Source: Bacillus sp. PAMC26568 (GTDB taxonomy: Bacteria > Bacillota > Bacilli > Bacillales > Bacillaceae). From it: 64,000 nucleotides of DNA. The translations under genes and the position numbers were made by a program. Of the stretch, positions 36,249 through 45,542 are shown one piece after another. The notes under the pieces are model-generated. The model saw nothing but the letters and a program-made list of their open reading frames with translations. It searched no databases and had not been told where the DNA came from. Location of the stretch: NCBI RefSeq assembly GCF_014235785.1, contig NZ_CP060137.1:3720001-3784000 (forward strand). Reading direction: 5' to 3'. Positions within the stretch are counted from its first letter, which is position 1; every line of letters begins with the position of its first letter.

Positions 36249-36812
36249 TTGAAAAATGCATTAAGCCTATTCATAGTTTTATCATTGGGATTTCTTTCTG
36301 CGTGCAATTTAAATGGCAATGAGTCTTATCAAATGAAATCGTTTACTTTTATTAATCAAAAAGGACAGGACTTTGGAGTTGAAGATTTGAATGGAAAAGT
36401 ATGGATTGCAGATTTTATTTTTACTAGCTGTGAGACAGTCTGTCCGCCAATGACGGCTAATATGGCATCTTTGCAGAAAAAATTTAAATCTGAAGACATT
36501 CCAGTAGAGTTCGTTTCTATGAGCGTCGATCCAGCGGTTGATACACCAGATAAACTCAAATCTTTTATGGGTAAGTTTACAGAGGATGATTCTAATTGGA
36601 ATATGCTGACTGGCTATTCCCAGCAGGAAATAGAAGAGTTTGCAAGAGATGAATTTCAAACCCTGATTCAAAAACCTGAATCTTCAGATCAGGTCATACA
36701 CGGGACTAATTTTTATTTAATTAATCAAAATGGTGAAATTGTAAATGATTATAGCTTTACCCAAGGAGACGGCTTTGAAAAAATCATAGCTGATGTAAAA
36801 AAACAACTGTAG
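36249..36812 (+). CDS. SCO1/SenC-family copper-handling lipoprotein
   Basis: A 187-aa thioredoxin-fold lipoprotein (lipobox LSAC, Cys19). Copper and redox residues are CETVC (Cys61, Cys65) and a histidine in VIHGTNFYLI. SCO proteins deliver copper to the CuA site of cytochrome c oxidase; the Bacillus member YpmQ does this. I start at TTG, four bases after AGGTG, because the lipoprotein signal begins there; the two upstream ATG codons have no ribosome site. It begins a + strand group with a PepSY protein and a YtkA-like lipoprotein. Confidence 0.92.
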   Translation: MKNALSLFIVLSLGFLSACNLNGNESYQMKSFTFINQKGQDFGVEDLNGKVWIADFIFTSCETVCPPMTANMASLQKKFKSEDIPVEFVSMSVDPAVDTPDKLKSFMGKFTEDDSNWNMLTGYSQQEIEEFARDEFQTLIQKPESSDQVIHGTNFYLINQNGEIVNDYSFTQGDGFEKIIADVKKQL

Positions 36813-36831
36813 AAACCAGAGGAGAACCAGC

Positions 36832-38245
36832 ATGTTTAATAGTGAGAGAAACGTTCAAGAGGATCTAGTATTGCAAGCCCGTGAATCTGCAAGCCAAAAA
36901 AGGACAAAAACTTCAATTTATCAAGCTGTTTGGAGATGGCACTTTTATGCGGGACTCATATTTGCTCCCTTTCTAATTATTTTAGCTTTTAGCGGCGGAG
37001 TGTATCTTTTTAAGCCGCAAATTGAAAATTATCTTTATAAGGATATGTACTTTGTACAAGAAGATGGTTCAAGTACCCTGTCTCCATCGGCTCAGGCTGA
37101 AAAAGTAAAAGAGATATATCCTGATGGATCTGTAACCTCCATTAAATTTTATGACGACCCGCAGCGTACTACGGAAATCGGTTTACTTAAAAAAGATCAA
37201 ATGACCTCTGTCTTTGTTAATCCTTATAATGGAGACATTCAAGGAAGTTTAAAGGCCGAGGATAAATTCACGGAAATCTTTGTAAAACTTCACAGTGAGC
37301 TGCTTGTTGGAGGAACAATTGCCAACAGGTTAGTCGAACTTGCCGCATGCTGGGCGGTAATACTGCTCATAACCGGCTTATATATATGGTTTCCAAGAAC
37401 TAAAGCATCTATTTGGGGAACCCTATTACCGAGATTCAGAAATAAAGGAAGGACGTTTTGGCGTGATATGCATGCAGTTCCAGCTTTCTGGTTCTCAGTT
37501 GCTATTTTAATATTAATTGCTACAGGACTGCCTTGGTCTGGCGTGATGGGGGAACAAATCAATAGACTGGCTACAGCTACAAACACCGGAACTCCGCCAT
37601 TTGCCAATGTCTGGGATGAAAAACCTGAGTCACTAATCCGAACTCAGGATGTTGCTCCGGAAGTTCCTTGGGCAACAGAGAACCTTCCAGTTCCTGCATC
37701 TTCTAGTGCAAAGTATGTATCCATTTCACTAGAAGATGTTCAATATATAGCTGAGAATGAACAGGTCAAAAAACCATATACCATTTCATTTCCCCAAGAT
37801 GAAAAAGGAGTTTACACCATTTCTGCATCACATGCAAATCCCAGCAGTGATGCAACCTTACACGTTAATCAATACAGCGGTTCAGTTTTAAGCAAATGTA
37901 CGTTTTCATGATTATGGAATCATGGCAAAAGGGATATCACTCGGTATCGCCCTGCATGAAGGCTCGTTATTTGGACTTGCCAATCAAATGATTGGATTAA
38001 TTGTTTGTTTAGGATTAATTGGATTAGTCCTTAGTTCATTTTTTATGTGGAGAAAACGCAAACCTAATGGGAAATCAGGTGCACCAGCTAAACCACAGAA
38101 TAAAAAGGTTACCCGGGGAGTTTTCATCATCATGCTGGCACTTGGAATAATAATGCCCTTGGCTGGTATCTCCATTATCGTTGTCTTTATTTTTGACCGT
38201 TTTATTTTTGTACGAATCAAGCCGCTGAAAACTTGGATAGGATGA
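36832..38245 (+). pseudogene. PepSY-associated membrane protein, frameshifted
   Basis: A PepSY/PepSY_TM protein of about 470 residues split by one frameshift. Residues 1-358 read in one frame: WRWHFYAGLIFAPFLIILAF, KLHSELLVGGTIANRLVELA and the GRTFWRDMHAVPAFWFSV segment, with stop at 37909. The next frame continues HDYGIMAKGISLGIALHEGS to a final membrane helix and FIFDRF. An extra T in the TTTT run at 37903-37906 explains the break. Proteins of this type sit with iron or copper uptake and respiratory genes. It lies between the SCO1 and YtkA-like genes. The frameshift may be real, or a sequencing error. Confidence 0.85.
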
Positions 38246-38252
38246 TGAAACG

Positions 38253-38717
38253 ATGAAGAGAAAATTACCATGGATGCTGTTTTCAATTTTTATTCTAACT
38301 GCCTGTGCAGCAAATACGGATCAAGCCGCTGAAAATGAAACACCAAAAGTAGTGGAAGTTGACATTCAATTACCTGATTCACTTACTTTGAATCAGGAAA
38401 ATATTTTTAGAGCAGAAGTAACGCAAGGAAATGAAGCAGTTGAAGATGCTGACGAGGTTGTATTTGAAATTTGGAAAGCTGACGAAAAAGAAAAGGGTGA
38501 GAAGATCGAAGCTGTTCATGAAAAGAACGGAATATACAGTGCTGCGAAAAGCTTTATAGAAGACGGTGTATATTTTATTCAAACACATGTAACGGCCCGG
38601 GATATGCACGTGATGCCAAAGCAGCAATTTGTGATTGGCGAAGTATCTGAAGAAGAAATAAAGGCTGCTGAAGAGGCTGCTGAACAGGAAAAAGGGAATA
38701 CAGGTCAACATCATTAA
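38253..38717 (+). CDS. YtkA-like (FixH-domain) lipoprotein, second copy
   Basis: A 154-aa lipoprotein (lipobox ILTAC, Cys18) with a YtkA-like domain: EDADEVVFEIWKADEKEKGE and GVYFIQTHVTARDMHVMPKQ. It resembles the copy at 2598-3068 closely and likewise ends in histidines (QHH). It follows the SCO1 and PepSY genes with 7 bp to the latter, so it belongs to a copper/oxidase-assembly type operon. Conserved His and Met residues in the domain (TARDMHVMPK) could bind copper, which is inference. It has a usual basic signal peptide start (MKRK). Confidence 0.82.
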   Translation: MKRKLPWMLFSIFILTACAANTDQAAENETPKVVEVDIQLPDSLTLNQENIFRAEVTQGNEAVEDADEVVFEIWKADEKEKGEKIEAVHEKNGIYSAAKSFIEDGVYFIQTHVTARDMHVMPKQQFVIGEVSEEEIKAAEEAAEQEKGNTGQHH

Positions 38718-38746
38718 ACATTAGAAACATAAAATAACTAAAAAGT

Positions 38747-38784
38747 AGTCTGGTTCACTGATTATTTGAACCGGCTTCTTTTTT
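38747..38784 (+). terminator. Rho-independent terminator after ytkA-like gene
   Basis: GTCTGGTTCA and TGAACCGGCT arms with a 9-nt loop are followed by a T-rich run, overlapping the end of a dispersed repeat. Confidence 0.7.
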
Positions 38785-39001
38785 CATTTTCGTAAAGTTT
38801 GTTGCTTATAGAGAAATGGTTAAAACCTTTAGTGGATTGTAGCGGAAGCCACATGACTCCTGCGGGAAATAGAGGGAAATGGGAGAGCCCACAGGGATAG
38901 CCGAGGAGGCTCTCCGCGGAAAGCAAGTGCCTGCAGCGATAATCCACAAGTACAATTAATAACCAAAAACAACAATCAATGCGAAAACAGCCATTAAAAA
39001 A
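38772..39001 (-). repeat. Dispersed intergenic element, copy C (inverted)
   Basis: Read on the minus strand, this starts with TGTTTTCGCATTGATTGTTG and ends near AAACTTTACGAAAATG, with a GC-rich centre (GGAAAGCAAGTGCCTGCAGC and TGGGAGAGCCCACAGG on the + strand). It is the inverse orientation of the copies at 4.5, 32.1 and 46.6 kb, and is about as long as copy B. No protein is encoded. Confidence 0.8.
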
Positions 39002-39038
39002 GACCAAATAAAAGTGGCCTTTTAGCATGTTCCATATT

Positions 39039-39722
39039 CTATTCATCATTGCCTTGATTAAAAATCATGATGAACTTAATTAATTCAAATAACGCCATAA
39101 GAGCACCCGCTACATACGTTAATGCTGCAGCACCAAGTACTTTATTCACACCGCGCTCTTCTTCATTGCGGATGATTCCTTCAGAAACAATGTAATCTTT
39201 TGCTCTAGAGCTTGCGTTAAATTCAACAGGAAGCGTAACTAGCTGAAAAGCCACCGCTGCAGAGAAAAAAATAATTCCGATTCCAATCAAGTTAAATGAC
39301 CCTAATAAAAAACCGCCAATAAGAAGGAACGGCGCAATCCCGGAGGTAATGTTTACGACAGGAAACATTTTATGTCTCAGTGTTAAAGCACCATATGACT
39401 CTTTATGCTGGACGGCATGCCCTACTTCATGTGAGGCAATTGAAATAGCAGCGATTGAATTCCCATGATAAACGGGTTCAGATAAACGAACAACTTTTTT
39501 TGTGGGATCATAATGGTCTGTCAGTGTACCTCTTACAGCTTCTACAGGCACTTGATGCAAACCATGATGATCCAAAATGCGCCTTGCTGTTTCCATTCCT
39601 GTCATCCCTGATGATCCTTGAACCTTTGACCATTTATTAAAATTACTTTTCACTTTAAACTGTGCCCATAGCGCTAATCCAAATGCAGCAAATACCAAAA
39701 AATCCATTGGATGAAAAAACAT
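39039..39722 (-). CDS. yugP: YugP-type neutral zinc metallopeptidase
   Basis: A 227-aa membrane protein of the zinc-peptidase family PF04298. The catalytic motif is SIASHEVGHAVQHKESYG (HEVGH), followed by two or three hydrophobic segments and a second acidic ligand region. Family members have no well-defined substrate. The ATG has GGGAGG upstream. It is monocistronic. Confidence 0.92.
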   Translation of the reverse strand: MFFHPMDFLVFAAFGLALWAQFKVKSNFNKWSKVQGSSGMTGMETARRILDHHGLHQVPVEAVRGTLTDHYDPTKKVVRLSEPVYHGNSIAAISIASHEVGHAVQHKESYGALTLRHKMFPVVNITSGIAPFLLIGGFLLGSFNLIGIGIIFFSAAVAFQLVTLPVEFNASSRAKDYIVSEGIIRNEEERGVNKVLGAAALTYVAGALMALFELIKFIMIFNQGNDE

Positions 39723-39949
39723 GTGTTGATTCCTCCCGCTCTCCGATTATTCTTACCTTTGAAATTTTCTTCCTATTATCATATCCCCTGATACAGTAGA
39801 ACGTTATGGTGTGTACGAACAATGTAAATAATTGACCTATCCTTTACTATTACCTGATGCAACATCTAATAAACAATGAAGTCTTAACATGAACTTCCGA
39901 AAATGTAGTAAAATAATGGTACAGTCTTTAGGGAAAAGAAGGTGTAGAT

Positions 39950-40357
39950 ATGACATCACAGCAGGAACAGGATACGCTGGATCAATTGAATGAGTCTGAA
40001 AAGCATTACTCAGACACAAAATTTTGGAGTAAGTTAAAGAAGTATGGTAAAAAAGCAGGCTCATCTGTTGTATACGCAGTGCTGCTTTTATATTTCACAC
40101 TGCAAAAGCCTGAAGTACCAAAGAAAACGAAGGGTATCATAATCGGAGCATTAGGATACTTTATTTTGCCGTTAGATTTAATCCCTGACTTAGCCATTGG
40201 AGTCGGCTTCACAGATGACCTTGGAGCACTAGGGCTCGCTTTATTGCAGGTGGCCATGTATATCGACCAGGATATTAAGGATCAGGCAAGAGCAAAACTT
40301 ATCGAGTGGTTTGGAGATCATGTTGATACCTCAGACGTAGACGCGAAAATTTTATAA
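39950..40357 (+). CDS. ykvA: YkvA-type DUF1232 membrane protein
   Basis: A 135-aa protein with the DUF1232 signature, ALGYFILPLDLIPDLAIGVG then FTDDLGALGLAL, which forms a hydrophobic helical hairpin. Function unknown. The ATG has an AAGAAGGTG site. It is monocistronic, with a terminator overlapping the end of ynfA on the other strand. Confidence 0.9.
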   Translation: MTSQQEQDTLDQLNESEKHYSDTKFWSKLKKYGKKAGSSVVYAVLLLYFTLQKPEVPKKTKGIIIGALGYFILPLDLIPDLAIGVGFTDDLGALGLALLQVAMYIDQDIKDQARAKLIEWFGDHVDTSDVDAKIL

Positions 40358-40367
40358 TAATTAAGCT

Positions 40368-40399
40368 AAAGCACCAGGCACATCTTGCTTGGTGCTTTT
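40368..40399. terminator. Bidirectional terminator between ykvA and ynfA
   Basis: AAAGCACCAGGCA and TGCTTGGTGCTTT arms with a 5-nt loop. It overlaps the last codon region of ynfA. Confidence 0.85.
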
Positions 40400-40724
40400 A
40401 ATGTCTTGGTGCAAACAGCATAATCGAAACTCCAATTATACAAATCCCTGCTCCTAACAGATCAAATAGGTCAGGCGCTTTTTTATCCACACCCCATCCC
40501 CATAAAACGGAAAGAACTATAAATATTCCTCCATAGGCTGCATACACCCTTCCAAAAGAAGGAAACGTCTGCAGAGCTGCAATAACTCCGTATATGGCTA
40601 AAGATAAACCACCAAAAATACCCCAATATACTGGCTTCCCTTCACGAAGCCAAAGCCAAATTAAATATCCTCCTCCAATTTCGGCAAGTCCTGCCAGCAG
40701 GAATAAAAAAATAATCGTAATTAT
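40398..40724 (-). CDS. ynfA: YnfA/UPF0060 membrane protein with a non-standard start codon
   Basis: A conserved, uninterrupted 107-108-residue YnfA reading frame: [20 protein letters not shown] near the start, [20 protein letters not shown] in the middle and [11 protein letters not shown] at the end. Members have four membrane helices and are small-transporter-like. There is no ATG, GTG or TTG in frame between the stop at 40738-40736 and the conserved region. The ribosome site GAGGTG (40738-40733) points to ATA (40724) or ATT (40721). This absence makes it invisible to standard ORF calls. It is probably expressed at a low level. An assembly error at the start codon is the main alternative. 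Confidence 0.82.
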   Translation of the reverse strand: MITIIFLFLLAGLAEIGGGYLIWLWLREGKPVYWGIFGGLSLAIYGVIAALQTFPSFGRVYAAYGGIFIVLSVLWGWGVDKKAPDLFDLLGAGICIIGVSIMLFAPRH

Positions 40725-40865
40725 GACAAAAACACCTCACTAAAATCCTCATTTTCACTAACATAAACCGCTAACATAGCTTTTTCTTCTGAATGAGGGC
40801 GGTACTTAAAAAGGAAACTAGCTTTTCCAATAGAAATAAATAGAAATATTTTCAAGTAGCTATCA

Positions 40866-42083
40866 CTATCTTTTCTGCTTCATTAACTGTAAATCAATAT
40901 ACAGCTGAATTCGCGTATAAAAGTCATCAAAATCAATCGTGGTGAGTTCAGCCATCTGGTTAATTCTGTATTTTAACGTATTGGTGTGAATAAATAGCTG
41001 TTCCGCTGTCGGTTTGATTCGACAATTGTTCAGCAGATAAATTTCCAGTGTTTGAAGTAATTTGGTTTGGCTTTCTAAATCCTTTTTGAGCAGAATCTCT
41101 AAATTTTTATTGATATAATCCGTCTTACTATGGTGCTTGGAAATCGTTTCAAGGTAACGAAATATCCCAAGCTTTTCATATTTGAATGGAAGCTGGTCAG
41201 GAGAGCCGATAAATTTGGCTGCATTGATCACTTCCAGCGCTTCAAAATAAGACTTTCTTAATTGCAGAATCGAGGAATATTCATTTCCGATTCCTGAGTA
41301 TACATTTTTGCTGAATTGTGAAAGAACGGTATTCGTCAATTCCTCTGCGCTATCAGAAAGCTGGTCTGTACCTTGAATATTGCTGCCGATTATAACAACA
41401 ATCTTTAATTGATCGGTAAAGACATGGGAGAAATGGTTCAAAGCGTTTGCAAATAACCGGACGGTTTCCGTTACTTCAGCAAATAGCTCCTCATCACTCC
41501 GGGCTATTGTAAAAATATTTACAATAAACGTTTCCGGAATGAGGATATTTACATTTGCAGCTTCCCACTTGATTTGGTTTTCAGTTTGAAAGATTTCATC
41601 GATGATCTTTTTATAAAACTCATTTTTTTCTTCATTTTTCCTCAGATTCACCTGGTTTTTTTGATAAAGAAGCTTTCCGATATGGTGAGATACCTCATGT
41701 AAAAATTGCAGATCCGAGTCCGTCATTTTTTCCGTTTCCTGGACCCATATATATCCAAAAACTTGTTCCTTATGGATGGCGCTAACAACGACTCGCTGAT
41801 TTAAGCCAATTTCCTCGATTTGTTTAACTCGAAACGGATGAGGTACGGTTTTTAACTGTTCTACAATGCCTTCGTCCATAAATTTCTCCAGGATTGGAAT
41901 CGGCCAATGCTTTGTGAAGATGGTTTGCTGATTGGCTTGATCGAAGTGTTCTATATAATAGGAGCTGTATGCCAGCAATGAGAATTGATCATTTTCAATA
42001 ACGACTGGTTTTTTTAAATACGTGCTGACCATATCTGTAATATCGTTAATATTTGTTTGAGTCAGAATTTTTTCCAGTAACAT
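40866..42083 (-). CDS. putR: PutR-type proline utilisation activator (PucR family)
   Basis: A 405-aa PucR-family regulator. The C-terminal HTH_30 domain (about residues 345-400) reads LLNNCRIKPTAEQLFIHTNT followed by LKYRINQMAELTTIDF. The preceding region has a GGDEF-like/central sensor domain. In Bacillus PutR senses proline and activates putBCP. It lies at the end of the put cluster, as in B. subtilis, on the same strand as putP, putC and putB. The ATG has a GGGGG site. Confidence 0.9.
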   Translation of the reverse strand: MLLEKILTQTNINDITDMVSTYLKKPVVIENDQFSLLAYSSYYIEHFDQANQQTIFTKHWPIPILEKFMDEGIVEQLKTVPHPFRVKQIEEIGLNQRVVVSAIHKEQVFGYIWVQETEKMTDSDLQFLHEVSHHIGKLLYQKNQVNLRKNEEKNEFYKKIIDEIFQTENQIKWEAANVNILIPETFIVNIFTIARSDEELFAEVTETVRLFANALNHFSHVFTDQLKIVVIIGSNIQGTDQLSDSAEELTNTVLSQFSKNVYSGIGNEYSSILQLRKSYFEALEVINAAKFIGSPDQLPFKYEKLGIFRYLETISKHHSKTDYINKNLEILLKKDLESQTKLLQTLEIYLLNNCRIKPTAEQLFIHTNTLKYRINQMAELTTIDFDDFYTRIQLYIDLQLMKQKR

Positions 42084-42162
42084 ATATGGCCCCCTGCTTC
42101 TAATGATGAATCTAATTATAATACTTTTATAAGAAGGAAGTGAATAGGGGCTGAAAGAAAGA

Positions 42163-42200
42163 AGGACCGGGATATGAAAAACTTTTCATATCCCGGTCCT
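42163..42200 (-). terminator. Rho-independent terminator after putP
   Basis: AGGACCGGGATATGAAAA and its complement form a very long stem with a 2-3 nt loop, followed by a T-rich tail on the minus strand. Confidence 0.9.
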
Positions 42201-42210
42201 AGGTGTATCC

Positions 42211-43680
42211 TTATTCTTTTAATGTTTTCTCGAATTCCTCGAATTTCGATTCTACTTCTCTAGAAGGCTGGGCTGTAAGCAAGCTGACAACGAGGATCGC
42301 AAGTAAGCTTGCAGCAAATCCAGGGATCATTTCGTAAAGCGTATCCGATAGTCCTGCCATTGACCAGAAAATAACGGTAGCGGCTCCAACGATCATCCCT
42401 GCTAACGCACCCCATTTCGTCATGCGTTTCCAGAAGAGGCTGAGCAGAATCAATGGACCGAATGAAGAGCCGAATCCTGCCCATGCATACCCCACAAGAC
42501 CAAGAATTGTGTCGTTTTTCTCCCAAGAGAGAATAAGCGCGATAACGGAAATGATCAGTACTGATAGTCTGCCTAAAAAGACAAGCTCTTTATCAGACGC
42601 TGAACGGCGGAAGAAGGTTTTATATAAATCCTCTGTTAATGAGCTGGCTGTAACTAGAAGCTGAGAAGAGATTGTACTCATGATGGCAGCCAGTATAGCT
42701 GAAATTAAGAATCCAGTGATGAATGGGTGAAATAATACTTCACCTAAGACGATGAAAACTGTTTCAGGGTCATCAAGCTTCATATCATTTTGAGAAAAAT
42801 AAGTGATTCCGATGAATCCCGTCAGCATGGCACCGATACTTGAGAAAATCATCCATCCCATCCCGATATTGCGGGCTTTCTTAATTTCCTTTACAGAATT
42901 GATCGCCATAAAGCGGACAATGATATGAGGCTGTCCAAAATATCCAAGCCCCCAGGCAAATAAAGAAATAACTCCTAAAAAGCTTGTTCCAGTAAAAATA
43001 TTTAAAAGGGCAGGATCAATGGATCGTGCTGTATCTATAGTCGGACCGAAACCGCCAACATGGATGAGAGTCACGATAGGCACAAGGATCAAGGCAATAA
43101 ACATGATAATCCCCTGAACAAAGTCCGTCCAGCTCACAGCCAGGAATCCGCCGAATAAAGTATAGGCGACAACAACACCTGTTAAAATCCATAACCCAGT
43201 ATGATAATCAAGGCCAAACGTACTTTGGAATAAAACACCGCCGGATACCATACCTGATGAAACATAAAACGTAAAGAATATTAAGATAACTAAAGCCGAA
43301 ATAAGTCGCAGAATACGTGATCCATCAGCGAATCGGTTTTCCAGAAAAGCTGGAATGGTAATTGAATTATTCGCTACTTCTGTATAGGTTCTTAATCTTG
43401 GGGCAACGTACAGCCAGTTCGCGTAGGCACCCAGTGTCAGACCGATTACAATCCACATAGAGCTAAGTCCAGTTGCAAACATAGCACCAGGCAGTCCCAT
43501 TAAGAGCCAGCCGCTCATGTCTGCAGCACCGGCACTTAATGCTGTAACAGCCGGGCCAAGCCCGCGATCGCCCAGCATGTAATCATTTAAATTAGAAGTT
43601 CTTTTGTAGGCGAAGTATCCAATAATCAGCATACCTGCCATATAAATACTTATAGATAGTATTAGTGCATAATCAATCAT
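42211..43680 (-). CDS. putP: Sodium/proline symporter PutP
   Basis: A 489-aa SSS-family transporter with about 13 helices. Typical PutP stretches are GDRGLGPAVTALSAGAADMS, SWTDFVQGIIMFIALILVP, GLGYFGQPHIIVRFMAI and the SSQLLVTASSLTEDLYKTFF motif. It imports proline with Na+. The ATG (MIDYALI) has AAAGGAG upstream. A terminator separates it from putC, so it may have its own promoter. Confidence 0.95.
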   Translation of the reverse strand: MIDYALILSISIYMAGMLIIGYFAYKRTSNLNDYMLGDRGLGPAVTALSAGAADMSGWLLMGLPGAMFATGLSSMWIVIGLTLGAYANWLYVAPRLRTYTEVANNSITIPAFLENRFADGSRILRLISALVILIFFTFYVSSGMVSGGVLFQSTFGLDYHTGLWILTGVVVAYTLFGGFLAVSWTDFVQGIIMFIALILVPIVTLIHVGGFGPTIDTARSIDPALLNIFTGTSFLGVISLFAWGLGYFGQPHIIVRFMAINSVKEIKKARNIGMGWMIFSSIGAMLTGFIGITYFSQNDMKLDDPETVFIVLGEVLFHPFITGFLISAILAAIMSTISSQLLVTASSLTEDLYKTFFRRSASDKELVFLGRLSVLIISVIALILSWEKNDTILGLVGYAWAGFGSSFGPLILLSLFWKRMTKWGALAGMIVGAATVIFWSMAGLSDTLYEMIPGFAASLLAILVVSLLTAQPSREVESKFEEFEKTLKE

Positions 43681-43842
43681 AGAGTAACTCCTTTCAAATC
43701 TAAAATGATAGGTATAGAGCATTTTCCAAGGACACTTTTTTGCAAAGGGTTTCAATTAATTGTTAAATGTGAATTATTAGACATTTAAGCCGAAACATAC
43801 TCTTGCAAAATGTGATGGTCCTTCTTTTACTTTTTATAAAAA

Positions 43843-43870
43843 GAGGAAGCAACTTTTTTGTTACTTCCTC
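43843..43870 (-). terminator. Terminator between putC and putP
   Basis: GAGGAAGTAAC and GTTGCTTCCTC arms on the minus strand with a 6-nt loop, followed by TTTTT. It lies in the 275-bp gap after putC, so putP can be separated from putBC transcription. Confidence 0.85.
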
Positions 43871-43955
43871 AATAAAGCCGGATTTAACTAGATTTATACC
43901 TATTAATAGTTGTCATTATCAATCTATATATCTAAATCACACTTCTATTCCTCTA

Positions 43956-45497
43956 TTAAAAAGTTTCAGAAGTTGTCTTAGCTTGCATATGAAGCTGCAA
44001 GTAATCTGGTCCTCCTGCCTTGGAATCAGTTCCAGACATGTTGAATCCTCCGAAAGGCTGATAGCCTACGATTGCGCCTGTGCAGCCGCGGTTAAAATAT
44101 AAGTTTCCTACATGGAAATCTTCACGCGCTTTTTCCATATTCGTGCGATTTGTCGTAATGACAGCACCTGTCAACCCATACTCTGTGTTGTTTGCAATAT
44201 CAAGCGCCTCTTCAAAGCTTTTTGCTTTTGTAAATGCAACGATTGGTCCGAAGATTTCTTCCTGCATTAAACGGGCTTGCGGATCAACATCAGCAACGAT
44301 TGTCGGCTGAACGAAGTAGCCTATAGAGCTATCTCCCTCTCCGCCAGTAAGAATGCGTCCCTCTTCTTTGCCAATTTCAACATAGCTCATGATTTTGTCA
44401 AAGGCAGCCTGATCGATTACCGGTCCCATGAAATGATTCTCCACAGGGTTGCCGACTGTCAATTGCTTTGTTAATTCAACAGCGCGATCTAAAACTTGAT
44501 CATACACATCTTCAACGATAACAACACGGGAACAAGCCGAACATTTTTGTCCAGAGAAGCCAAATGCCGATTTAACGATTGATTGAGCCGCTAGTTCTAG
44601 ATCTGCTTCTTTGTCCACTACGATCGTATCTTTTCCGCCCATTTCAGCAATGACACGCTTCAGCCATATTTGGCCGTCGTTTAATTCAGAAGCACGCTTG
44701 AAAATGCGAAGTCCCACATCACGTGAACCTGTAAATGATATAAATCGAGTTTTTGGATGGTCTACCAGGTAGTCTCCTACTTCTGCTCCACTGCCTGGTA
44801 CAAAGTTTAACACACCTGCTGGAAGTCCTGCTTCCAACATTACTTCTACAAATTTGGCAGCAACAATTGGTGTCGTTGAAGCCGGTTTTAATAGAATCGT
44901 ATTGCCTGTTACGATAGCTGCAACAGCTGTTCCTGCCATGATTGCAAATGGGAAGTTCCAAGGTGAGATGATGATCCCGACGCCTAATGGAATGTAATCA
45001 TAACGATTATATTCACCTGGACGGCTTTCAACAGGTACACCATTTTTAAGCTTCAGCATTTGGCGTGCGTAGAATTCAAGGAAGTCAATCGCTTCAGCTG
45101 TATCTGCATCAGCCTCGTTCCAAGGTTTACCTGCTTCTTTTGTCAGCAGGGCAGAAAATTCATGCTTGCGGCGGCGAATAATCGCAGCTGCTTTGAATAG
45201 GACGTCTGCACGGATTTCCGGCTTCACTTTTTTCCAGCTTTCAAATGCAGCAGCAGCTTCCTGCATTGCTTTTTCTGCAAGCTCTTGGTTCGCTTTTGAT
45301 ACACGGCCAATGACTTCTTGCTTATCTGCAGGATTATAAGAGACAATTTTATCATCCGTTGTCACTTTTTCTGCTCCGATATATAGAGGATAGTCTTGCC
45401 CTAAGTAGCCTTCAACTGTTTGAAGTGCTTCCAGATAGTCTTTCTTGTTTTCTTCTTTAGAAAAATCAACAAATGGTTCGTGTTTATATGGAATCAT
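43956..45497 (-). CDS. putC: 1-pyrroline-5-carboxylate dehydrogenase PutC
   Basis: A 513-aa aldehyde dehydrogenase that oxidises glutamate semialdehyde (P5C) to glutamate with NAD+. The catalytic cysteine is in [20 protein letters not shown], and the general base glutamate in [15 protein letters not shown]. The N-terminal sequence [20 protein letters not shown] is typical of the PutC/RocA branch. It is preceded by putB (46-bp gap) and completes proline breakdown; it can also take the product of RocD encoded at 10302. Confidence 0.95.
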   Translation of the reverse strand: MIPYKHEPFVDFSKEENKKDYLEALQTVEGYLGQDYPLYIGAEKVTTDDKIVSYNPADKQEVIGRVSKANQELAEKAMQEAAAAFESWKKVKPEIRADVLFKAAAIIRRRKHEFSALLTKEAGKPWNEADADTAEAIDFLEFYARQMLKLKNGVPVESRPGEYNRYDYIPLGVGIIISPWNFPFAIMAGTAVAAIVTGNTILLKPASTTPIVAAKFVEVMLEAGLPAGVLNFVPGSGAEVGDYLVDHPKTRFISFTGSRDVGLRIFKRASELNDGQIWLKRVIAEMGGKDTIVVDKEADLELAAQSIVKSAFGFSGQKCSACSRVVIVEDVYDQVLDRAVELTKQLTVGNPVENHFMGPVIDQAAFDKIMSYVEIGKEEGRILTGGEGDSSIGYFVQPTIVADVDPQARLMQEEIFGPIVAFTKAKSFEEALDIANNTEYGLTGAVITTNRTNMEKAREDFHVGNLYFNRGCTGAIVGYQPFGGFNMSGTDSKAGGPDYLQLHMQAKTTSETF

Positions 45498-45542
45498 TGA
45501 TATTGCACCTCTTCATAGAATATTTTTATATCTGATTAAAAA

